Shown: piece after piece, positions 31,093 to 38,424 of the stretch
Position numbering within the stretch: position 1 is the first letter of the stretch
How the letters are laid out: each line of letters starts with the position of its first letter
Made by a program: the position numbers and the translations under genes
Notes under the pieces: generated by a model
What the model saw: only the letters and a program-made list of their open reading frames with translations
Told to the model about the DNA's origin: nothing
The model's database searches: none
Assembly (NCBI GenBank): GCA_014621425.1
Contig: JAANBB010000395.1
Location: 1-38,424 of the forward strand
Reading direction: 5' to 3'
Length of the DNA stretch: 38,424 nt
Origin: Cylindrodendrum hubeiense
Taxonomy: Eukaryota > Ascomycota > Sordariomycetes > Hypocreales > Nectriaceae

Positions 31093-31991
31093 ATGGCGGA
31101 CTCCACCGTTCGACAGCGCAAAGCCGCGCCTGCGGACGAGCCAGAGAAGGAGCAGACCCCGGAGAAGGAGGAAACTTCAGAGCGCGAGGAAACTCCAGAG
31201 CGCGAGGAGACGCCAGCCAAGAAGACCAAGAAGATCATCACAAACATCGACGATGAGGAACTCGATCCATACAACCCCTACGTTGATATACTTCGGGTCT
31301 TGACGTTCCTCCTGCTGGCCTCTTGCGGACTCAGCTATGTCATCAGTGGTGGAGACAGTTGGTGGTGGGGATTGAAGCAGAAGCCCACCTACATGACCGT
31401 CGACTACTGGAAGGATATTATCAAGGGACCAGTTGAGTTCTCCCGGGATCAATCATCGCGCAGTTTCAAAAGCTAACCTGTTCTCTTCCGCAGGAGCCGC
31501 CCATCTACCTGACCCTTGACGAGCTCGCCACCTACGACGGCACCGACACCGAGAAGCCCCTCTACATCGGCCTCAACGGTACCATCTTCGACGTGTCCAA
31601 TGGCCGCCGCATCTACGGCCCTGGCGGATCCTACCATGGCTTTGCTGGCTGCGACGCTGCCCGCGCGTTTGTGACAGGCTGCTTTGGCGAAGACCGCACC
31701 GCCGACCTTCGCGGCATCGAGCTTATGTATATGCCCCTCGACGACCCAGAGACGGACGCCCACTGGTCCGAGAAGGAGCTCGCCATCATGCGCGTCCACG
31801 AGTTGGAGGCAGCTAAACAGAAGGCTCACAACGCACTGCTGCATTGGGTCAAGTTCTTCTCCAACAGCCAGAAGTACAAGAAGGTCGGCTACATCACCAG
31901 GGAGAAGGACTGGCTGGAGAAGGAGCCCATCAAGGAACTGTGCCCCCCGGCGCTGAACGGGAGGAAGAAGAGAAGTGTCCCTGCCGTCTAA
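31093..31991 (+). CDS. Membrane-anchored cytochrome b5-like heme-binding protein (MAPR/Dap1 family)
   Basis: Heme-binding protein of the membrane-associated progesterone receptor group; relatives such as Dap1 and PGRMC1 support cytochrome P450 steps, including sterol synthesis, in the ER. Exons are 31093-31431 and 31494-31991, giving 278 aa. Order: an acidic N-terminus with repeated EKEETSE/EREETPE units (18-42), a transmembrane helix at about 65-85, and the b5-like domain from EPPIYLTLDELATYDG (114) to about 215. Tyr154 and Tyr160 in IYGPGGSYHGFAG match the tyrosines that contact heme in PGRMC1. A charged tail ends in GRKKRSVPAV. The intron donor is GTTGAG, weaker than usual, but the junction restores the KGP-EPPIYLTL continuity. 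It is larger than yeast Dap1 because of the N-terminal repeats. Confidence 0.88.
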
Positions 31992-32434
31992 CGGGGTTCA
32001 GCCGGTCGCTACAATGGCCTCGTAGACTTTAGCGATGGGTTTCAGGATATTTTTGGGTAGCCAATCCACTCAGTCTGTCTGTCCACTCCGTCCAAGTCCC
32101 CATTCATCACTGAAGTGCGCCAACATGAAAAGAAGTCACCAAAGGTTTCAGCAAGGCGAAGACTAGTTTGGACAAGATGTAGCCCTGTTCGTCTAGTCGG
32201 GTTCGTCTAAATTCAATGCAAGTACTAATGCAGTACACCCTCACCGCCCAACTCAGTTACACATGGGTGTTTTCCCAAGACCTCGGCGACTTCTCCCCGC
32301 GCAGAGTGTCCAGCCCATCCCAAGACAAATAAAGCGCTGCGAACAGCGGTACATATAGACAAAAATGACAAATATTATTAACGGTTCTTTTCCCGAGCCC
32401 GCTCTAGCAGAATCCCGTGTTGATCGTCCACACA
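31992..32434. other. Convergent 3' region of the MAPR and cupredoxin genes
   Basis: 443 nt between facing stops; no gene, tRNA or repeat seen. Confidence 0.6.
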
Positions 32435-33283
32435 TTATAGAAGCAGGAAACCCGCTGCAATGACCAGCAGCAGCGTAGTAGGGGAGGAGAATCTTGCGGC
32501 GCCACCCACGATGGTAGTATCAGTAGCGGCAGGGCTGCCAGCGGTTGGTGTTGAGCCAGGAGTCGAGATGGCAGTATCCGAGCCGCTGGTGCTGTCACCA
32601 CTGCCGCCTGAGCTGCTACCGTCGCCTGAGCTGCTTCCGTCGCCTGAGCTGCTGCCATCGCCCGAGCTGCTGCCATCGCCTGAGGTTTCGCCGGGCACCA
32701 GGTTGGAGCCGGTGGCGGACTCGGCGAGGGTCTTGTAGTTTGCCAGAGACCTGGAGGCATTGGCCGAAGTGCTGTTTGGGCGTTAGCTGCTGTGTCTTGC
32801 GGGTCTTGGGGGCCATATCTCAACTTACTTCTCGTTGATGACCATAGACATTCCGCCCTGGCAGTGCGTGGCCTGGCTGCAGAAGATCCAGAGGGGCTTC
32901 TCGTCCTTGATAGTAATGGTGTAGGTTGGAATCATATTCTTGCTCGCGCTCGCCTCCACGGGCTGGTAGCCCGAGTAGATGCCTTCGATGCTCGAGTTGA
33001 TGTTGGAAATGGGAACGCAGGGGTCGTCAAAGTTGGACTGTGTGACGGTGTGGTTGCCGACCCAGAACTGGAACTGCACCATCGATCCTACTTTCGCCGT
33101 GACGGTTTCGGGCCAGAACTTAAGGCCGGTTGAGTTGGTTGCTGACTTGCCAACGGAGACGACTTGGACATCGATGGCTGCGCAGCTGTTAGCCTGCTGA
33201 ATGGCAATGGAGGTATCATCAAGAACAAACATACCTTGGGCGAGGCCCACCAGAGTCATGGCAAAGAGTGAAGAGAAGTACAT
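32435..33283 (-). CDS. GPI-anchored cupredoxin-domain Ser-rich extracellular protein
   Basis: Cell-surface protein with a blue-copper fold. Exons on the minus strand are 33235-33283, 32829-33177 and 32435-32771, giving 244 aa. A signal peptide covers residues 1-17. The cupredoxin domain keeps a complete type-1 copper ligand set: His59 (GNHTVTQS) and Cys116-x4-His121-x4-Met126 (FCSQATHCQGGM). After it comes an Asn/Ser linker, four GDGSSS repeats, a Ser/Thr/Pro-rich stretch and a hydrophobic tail (LLLVIAAGFLLL) typical of GPI attachment. Such proteins are common in filamentous fungi and often up-regulated on hosts or in aerial growth; copper binding is likely but no reaction is known. All three exons join in frame with good donors (GTATGT, GTAAGT). 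Confidence 0.88.
32609..32685 (-). repeat. 18-bp coding repeat (GDGSSS) in the cupredoxin gene
   Basis: Four copies of an 18-bp unit encode GDGSSS in the linker between the copper domain and the GPI tail. Third-position changes show the copies are slightly diverged. Confidence 0.85.
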
Positions 33284-35287
33284 GATGTTTGTTTGTTTGT
33301 TTGTTTGTGGGTATCTCAAATAAAATGGAAGCGAGAAGGAGATTTGATCAAAAATCTCGTCAAAGTGACACAACCTCTCGAACCAGACAGAAAACAAGGC
33401 GACTCGCGCTCTTAAGGACTAGCCTTTTGTTGAAAAGAAGAAGTAATGAGAGTAATTCGGGTGAGAGAATTAAAAAAGAAAGAAGACGACAAGGAAATCG
33501 ACGTTGTGGTATGAAAGTGTTTGGAGAGTGGGAAGATCCAAGAACACAACAACAGGAAACGCCATGAATTTAAACCAGCACCATGATCGCCCAGGCGATC
33601 GACAACATTGGCCGACGCTCCGGCGAGACGTTGCGAAGCACATCTGAAGCACGAGGCCTGGCCCACGGAGGCGCAAGATGGAAGATGGAGTTGCCGTCTC
33701 GGCTGCGCAGCCAGGCCGGCTGGGCGTTGCAAGCGACGGGGCTGTCGGCGGCTGCGCCTTTGGTCTGTGACAGCGAGGCTTGGGGAGGAGAGGGTTGTGA
33801 GTGTGTGAAACGGTTGCTGAACGATCGCCGCGGTCGGCTTCGGCCACTGTTTGGGACCGAGGCGACGAGACACGGCGGCTGCGGTGGAGGGGATCTTGGT
33901 GATGCTCTTGTGTTTTGGGAACTGTTAGAGAGATTGACCCTGCTCCAGTCATCACCAAGTGCACCCTTCTTACGACAAAGACTCTGGGTGAATATCAATC
34001 GCCGACAATGCCTCTGCGAATGCCTCTTCGCAGCTGCCATGTCAACCCGTCCATCTGCCATCCAAACCACCATCTCGGAATGCGCAAGCAGGGGTCCTGT
34101 CACTTAGACGCCGGCCACAACCGCATCCGCACCGCCAGGACTCTGCGGCTGCCCGGGCGGCATGGCTCCCGAAAATAATCCCCCATTAAAGCCCTTGCCA
34201 GAGCATCATCCGGGTCTCGTCTCGGCCGGTCAGGGGTCGCATCCCTTCTCGGATGTGCCTCAGTCCCGAGCCTCGCACACGAGCGAGACACTTCTGGTTT
34301 CGCAACTCGACGCACCCCGGCCGCATTGGACCAGCCAGCTCTTCTGGGGCCGCAACCCTCGCGTGCGCCAGCCCCCAGGTTTTCCCAATCCGGTTTCCCA
34401 GTACCCTACGTAGCAGCGCTCTAGCTCTTCGTTGAATGCAACGTCGGCCGGATCTGCATCGGCCATCTGTATTTTTTCCACCTTTTCTTCATCCGTGGGT
34501 TGTTGGCTAATCTTGCAGCGCGTAGCAAGGGCTAGCTAGCAGCAGTCGCCTTGGCGAGGTCTCATCCGTCTCGCCCAGTTGACCCTTCTCACACTCCTGG
34601 AAACAGCGCGATGCAACCTCTCTGGTTTGGAAGTCGTCTTCAATTACTGCCTTGCATGCCTTGTCACAGCCCCTCCAAACAAGTCAGTCGAACAGGTCAA
34701 ACAGGTCAAACAAGTCAACCAACCCGCCAGTCTTGTCGCATCTTGGCATCCCAACCCCGTGTCAGCAAGTAGCTTCGCCTTGCGGCATGCGAACAGATGG
34801 ACTAACTAAGACCTCGGATGAACTCGTCCCCATGCACGCACCATCGCCATCTTCATGACTCGAGCCATGGTCGATTGTGACTGGCGGATCGCTAAACCAC
34901 ATAGCCAACGTCAAGGACGTCGCTTTGTGTTTGTATGAATCAAGCCGTACGATATTTCATCCGTCGCAGCATCGCATCTGTTTACATTCTTCTAATGTTA
35001 CAATGCCCATTCGGCATGGGGAAACTCGAAATCTGCTTGGGGCAATGTTGTGGCCGTAAGGGGACGGCTCTTTAACTATTGGCGCCCGCGAGCCTCGACT
35101 CTAGCCCTTTGCACCGGTGCCTCCAAGAGTAGAAAAGACAAGCCATAACTGGCCAGTTTTCCCGTCATTCAACCTTTCTCTGGAATTGCCCTAAAAGATT
35201 CTTCCGCCCAGAAGCCACGAGCAGAACCAGACTGCTCGGGTCGCAATTGCTCTTTAGCCCGAACAGAGAACCGCGCCTGATGTAGCC
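33284..35287. other. 2-kb region upstream of the cupredoxin gene, no recognisable gene
   Basis: It starts with a (GTTT)n tract at about 33285-33307 in the leader of the cupredoxin gene. Long overlapping open frames occur on both strands around 33570-34107, but they mirror each other, have no domain and no intron logic, and are treated as GC-driven shadows. CAAACAGGTCAAA-like short repeats occur near 34690. No tRNA or mobile element seen. Confidence 0.5.
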
Positions 35288-35532
35288 CTACAAGGCTGAG
35301 TCTTGGGGCCAAGACTCCCTCCTTGTTTGGAGGTGAATCCAGGTCTTGTTGATGCCATTGGCATGTCCCATCATGTCCCGTGCGACCTTCTTGACCTCGT
35401 CCGCGTTTCGAGTCTGAGAGGGGGGTTCGAAAGGACCGTCCTATAAAGCGTCAACTTCCCACACCAAGAGTGTAGCTCGCCGGGTTTCCGTACCAGAATG
35501 ATCTCGTCTACGCAATCCAGCACGGAACTCAA
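35288..35532 (-). CDS. Orphan spliced coding-like segment downstream of CENP-X
   Basis: Two blocks on the minus strand read as protein when a 53-nt intron (35441-35493; donor GTACGG, TTGAC branch-like site, acceptor TATAG) is removed: LSSVLDCVDEIIL then DGPFEPPSQTRNADEVKKV and onward to a TAG at 35288. The second block uses GAC, GAG, GTC and AAG codons like the neighbouring genes. The frame stays open upstream into CENP-X, but has no ATG, so no complete gene can be drawn. Options: an alternative last exon of CENP-X (a GTCTCG donor at 35593 with the GCAG acceptor before 35532 would join in frame), the 3' end of a gene whose start is missed, or a remnant. No family recognised. Confidence 0.3.
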
Positions 35533-35563
35533 CTGCAATTCGTCTTCTCCTCGCGCGTAATGC

Positions 35564-36014
35564 TCAGAGGTCCAGTAACAACTGCGGCGAGACCTTCTCC
35601 AGATCCTCGACCTAGAACAACAAGGGTCAGCCTCTCCATCATAACCATCGTAGAGTCACCAACCTCCAAGAATCCACCGTCCTTCTCTGCCGCTGCCCGC
35701 GCAATCGCCTCTCGTACAAAGACATCAAAGTATTTCCCAGCCGCTGCGTTCGCATCCCTCGACATTCGCGTCGCATCCTTGGTAAAGAACTCGTGTAACA
35801 AACGTGTCAGGAGATCCCGGGGGATCGCCTTCTCCGCCTCCGGCTCCTCATCCTCCACCATGTGTATCTCTCGTGAGGAGGTGGCCTCCTGCTGATCTTG
35901 ATCGTCGGATGACTCGAAGGGATTGCTAGACTCGGGCTCCGCGGCCTTCGACGGCTTCTTGCTGGTCGCCTTAGGCCGGCCACGGCCAGCGGTCGAGGTA
36001 TTCTTCGGCGGCAT
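35564..36014 (-). CDS. MHF2: Centromere protein X / Mhf2 histone-fold protein
   Basis: Histone-fold partner of CENP-S (Mhf1). The pair binds branched DNA with the FANCM/Mph1 helicase in fork repair and joins the inner kinetochore CCAN. Exons on the minus strand are 35664-36014 and 35564-35611, giving 132 aa. Residues 1-60 form a basic then acidic tail (GRGRPKATSKK...EDEEPEAE). The histone fold runs from IPRDLLTRLLHEFF through AAAGKYFDVFVREAIARA to VEDLEKVSPQLLLDL at the C-terminus, which closely follows the human CENP-X ending. The last 15 residues lie in a second exon. The 52-nt intron has a GTTGGT donor, weaker than usual, but only this junction restores the conserved ending; unspliced reading gives an unrelated tail. 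Confidence 0.88.
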
Positions 36015-36628
36015 GGTAGATCGGGAAGCTTGTCCACGGAGGATCGGCTACGAGTCTCCTTGAGCTTTGGTCGAGTTATGCACTGTCTGCTATGGATAGA
36101 TCGCGCTGTGTTGGAGGGGTCATGAAGATAATCGGCTTAGTCATCAGCGATAGCTTGCAAGTCTCTCCGCGACAACTTCAGCTTCATCAAAAATTGTTAC
36201 GGACATCACGATTGGAAGCTACACATACGAGAAGCTAAAGAATAGTTCGTCAATGGAAGATAACTTGATCCACTCCAAAATACAACTCAGGGACAGGTTT
36301 ACAAAGCATCAAGTGTATCACAGGGCGCGAGAGGATATTTGGATAGTCTCAAGGGAAATTGCTTAGGTGTATAAATTACAGCGACCTAGAAAGGTAGGCA
36401 TTGCAAGATGAGAAAAAGACGCCATGCCTATGCCAGTCTAACCCGCGAAGAGCTACTATTGCAGACAACCACGTGTGGGTATCAGAAACAACCTCGCCCT
36501 TCCTGCACTTCGATCTCGCCCTTTTTGGTCAACAGGCGGACACCATGTCACGCCCGTAGACTGAAGTCTCTCCCATCACCGTCTCTTCAATACACACCGA
36601 TTCTATACAGATGTGAGGGTGAAGGCGC
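36015..36628. other. Intergenic region between CENP-X and the ADP/ATP carrier
   Basis: 614 nt holding the CENP-X promoter and the carrier 3' end. AT-rich stretch near 36180-36400. No gene, tRNA or repeat seen. Confidence 0.6.
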
Positions 36629-38096
36629 TTATTTGAAGGCCTTTCCGAAGAGGATGACCTGGAGCTGATCGTAGATGGACAGGACACCAGCACCGGCAAC
36701 ACCACGAAGGATGTTGGCACCGGCACCCTTGAAGAGGGACTTGACACCCTCCTTAGCAACAATCTGCTGGGCGGCATCCATGGTGTTCTTGTACTTGATG
36801 GCCTGACCAGAGGTCATCATCATGCGTCGGCGGACAGTGTCAAGAGGGTAAGAGGCGAGACCGGCACCGGTGGTGACGACCCAACCAAGAGCGAAGGAGG
36901 CAAGGAAGTTGTTGGCGAGGGTGCCGACCAGGAGGACGGGCTTGAGGGAGTCGTACATGCCGAAGTAGAGACCACGGTAGACGATGATACCAGCAACGGA
37001 GGGCATGAAACCACGGTAGAGACCGGCAATACCGTCGGAAGCGAGGGTCTTGCGGTAGACGTCGACGAGACCGTTGAACTGACGGTCACCTCCACCCTTG
37101 GCGTTCTTGGCATCGTTGGCAAGACGGGTACGGGCGTAGTCCAGGGAGTAGACGAACAGCAGGGAGGTGGCACCGGCAGCACCACCGGAGGCAAGGTTAC
37201 CAGCCATCCACAGGGCGTAGCCGTCCTTGTCCTTCTTGTAGCCGAACATCTTCTTGAACTTGTCGCGGAAAGCGAAGTTCAGGGCCTGGGTAGGGAAGTA
37301 TCGGATGACGTTGGCAGTGTTGCCTCGCCACAGGGACATGACACCCTCATCGGCGGTGGTGCGCTTGAAGCAATCGACAATGCCGTTGTACTTGCGGTCA
37401 AGACGACCCTGCTTGAGCATCTCATCCTGTTCGGGTTGTCAGCAGTGATTCACGGTGTGAAAATTTCGAATCCGTTGCTGGGCTTGATCGCACGTGACAG
37501 TCGGGTGAAAAGTGAGAATTCTCACCGACTGAGAACGCGACCAAACGGATTGACCAGCGGATTCAGACGAGGCTGCTACTAACCTGGTTCTGGATCAGGA
37601 GCTTGACACGCTCGATGGGGGCGGCGGCGGTCTTCGAGACGGCGGCGGAAACACCACCCACTATAAAGTGTATCAGTATCGGGTCGTGGTTGTTGACATT
37701 AGCAAGATCCAACGTGAGGCGACGGGTGCCATCGTCCTCGCATTGTCTTGTAACGATCATGTGTGATAGAACATACTCAAGAAGTCGGCCAAGAAAGGCT
37801 GCGAGAAAGACACGTTAGCCATTGATCCGAAAAACGTTTGGGGTACTCCATTTCGCTCGGCCGAAAAGCGACGGTGCGATAGCTGCCATACAGGTCCAGA
37901 ACAGGCTCGGAGGTGCAGTAGGCACCTCGGACTGGTCGAGCGAGGCCAATTGAGGCTTGCAATCGAGTCCAGCAGGTTCCAGGCGCTGGATGGACAGCTA
38001 TCGCGGACGCGGCATTTCACGGCGGTGCGGTGGAGGATCAGATTGTAGACTTACGGGCATGCCCAAAACCGTCTGGGGTCTTTGTTGCTCAGACAT
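36629..38096 (-). CDS. AAC: Mitochondrial ADP/ATP carrier
   Basis: Exchanges cytosolic ADP for matrix ATP across the mitochondrial inner membrane. Exons on the minus strand are 38055-38096, 37777-37798, 37584-37660 and 36629-37426, giving 312 aa. The signature RRRMMM lies at 246-251. Carrier repeats show [15 protein letters not shown] and PLDTVRRR (Px[DE]xx[KR]-type). Six membrane helices and the Neurospora-like segments [21 protein letters not shown] and [14 protein letters not shown] are evident, leaving little doubt. The 5' end is split into 42-, 22- and 77-nt exons by introns of 256, 116 and 157 nt, the longest in the window apart from the BTB gene's first intron. The second exon encodes only PFLADFL plus one base. 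Confidence 0.97.
37512..37525. promoter_or_regulatory. 14-bp perfect palindrome in intron 3 of the ADP/ATP carrier
   Basis: GTGAGAATTCTCAC reads the same on both strands. A CACGTG E-box lies 15 nt away at 37491-37496, also inside the intron. Together they could be an intronic transcription-factor platform; this is inference. Confidence 0.45.
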
Positions 38097-38424
38097 GATG
38101 GCGGCTGTGCAAGTACTTTCCCTTGAAAAGAAAGAAGTGAGGGGAGATGGATGGATGGATGGAAGAGAAAGAGGGAAGGAGTGGGAGAATCGAGCGAAAT
38201 AAATCTGCGCCGACGGGGGGTGGGAGGTATTTGGGGGAGAGGGAAAAAATTGCGGCGGATCTAGAGGAAAGGCGCTTTTGAGAGCGAATCTTCCCGGCTC
38301 GCGCTAAAGGGAGCTGGGGCCCCCAGCCACTCTCCAGTTCTTCCACGGCAACAGCGCAGTGGCGGCCTGAGGCCACGGCTTCACAGGGGTGCGCCTCAGG
38401 GTGCGTGAGCCTGTGGCAGCCGCC
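38097..38424. promoter_or_regulatory. Upstream region of the ADP/ATP carrier
   Basis: 328 nt to the window edge. It contains a short GGAT repeat (about 38147-38162) and purine-rich stretches just upstream of the ATG. No second gene seen before the edge. Confidence 0.5.

Noticed and set aside
33570..34107. Pair of overlapping frames (177 aa minus, 174 aa plus) upstream of the cupredoxin gene
   Set aside because: Both strands are open over the same bases, with no motif, intron pattern or conserved-looking block; most likely chance in GC-rich DNA.
35430..35450. GGTTCGA motif resembling a tRNA B-box
   Set aside because: No A-box, acceptor stem or anticodon arm can be folded around it, and it overlaps the coding-like segment.
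1..38424. Biosynthetic, defence or mobile-element cluster
   Set aside because: Each recognised gene is core housekeeping or wall-related, directions alternate, and no transposase, terminal repeats, NRPS/PKS, NLR or phage-like gene was found.

Overview
The window reads as nuclear DNA of a filamentous ascomycete, most likely a Sordariomycete. The basis is gene-dense, intron-containing DNA with short GT-AG introns (about 49-260 nt, several with CTAAC- or CTGAC-type branch points), and fungal-specific proteins: a GH72 glucan transferase, a Cdc10-type septin, a GPI-anchored cupredoxin and a typical fungal ADP/ATP carrier. The class assignment is an inference from protein character. I rebuilt 18 protein genes with exon boundaries; all reconstructions keep frame across every intron. 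I found no rRNA, tRNA, CRISPR or intact transposon.

Layout. 1-1051: microsatellites, a TATA box and a probable 5' leader intron. 1052-1252 (+): a 66-residue Cys-rich protein. 1530-3160 (-): GPI-anchored beta-1,3-glucanosyltransferase. 3161-7511: a 4.35-kb gap without a recognisable gene. 7512-8684 (-): septin Cdc10. 9335-9774 (+): mitochondrial ribosomal protein bL32m. 10250-11389 (+): WD40 protein Ski8. 11807-12473 (+): DNA polymerase delta small subunit. 12682-13949 (-): queuosine salvage protein. 14805-17306 (+): SUMO-activating enzyme subunit Uba2. 17355-18701 (-): short-chain dehydrogenase. 20022-21991 (+): long-chain base-1-phosphate phosphatase. 22586-23326 (-): guanylate kinase. 24049-25327 (+): replication factor C subunit Rfc3. 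26142-27880 (+): Whi2-like BTB protein. 28559-30535 (-): unknown coiled-coil protein. 31093-31991 (+): membrane-anchored cytochrome b5/MAPR-like protein. 32435-33283 (-): GPI cupredoxin. 35288-35532 (-): orphan spliced coding-like segment. 35564-36014 (-): CENP-X/Mhf2. 36629-38096 (-): mitochondrial ADP/ATP carrier.

The content is mainly core housekeeping rather than an accessory island. Several genes serve DNA replication and chromosome biology (POLD4, RFC3, UBA2, CENP-X, and SKI8, whose orthologues also act in meiotic recombination). They are unlinked in pathway and not an operon. Many pairs are divergent and share one promoter region (CDC10/MRPL32, QNG1/UBA2, SDR/LCB3, GUK1/RFC3, coiled-coil/MAPR). 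Others are convergent, with UBA2 and the SDR only 48 nt apart.

I see no clearly new multi-gene system. The points most worth a second look are: the coding-like spliced segment just beyond CENP-X, the Cys-rich small protein with its long leader, in-frame upstream starts that would give mitochondrial forms of guanylate kinase and perhaps of the queuosine salvage enzyme, start codons isolated on 3-nt and 6-nt exons, and an inverted pair of MCB-like sites in front of RFC3.
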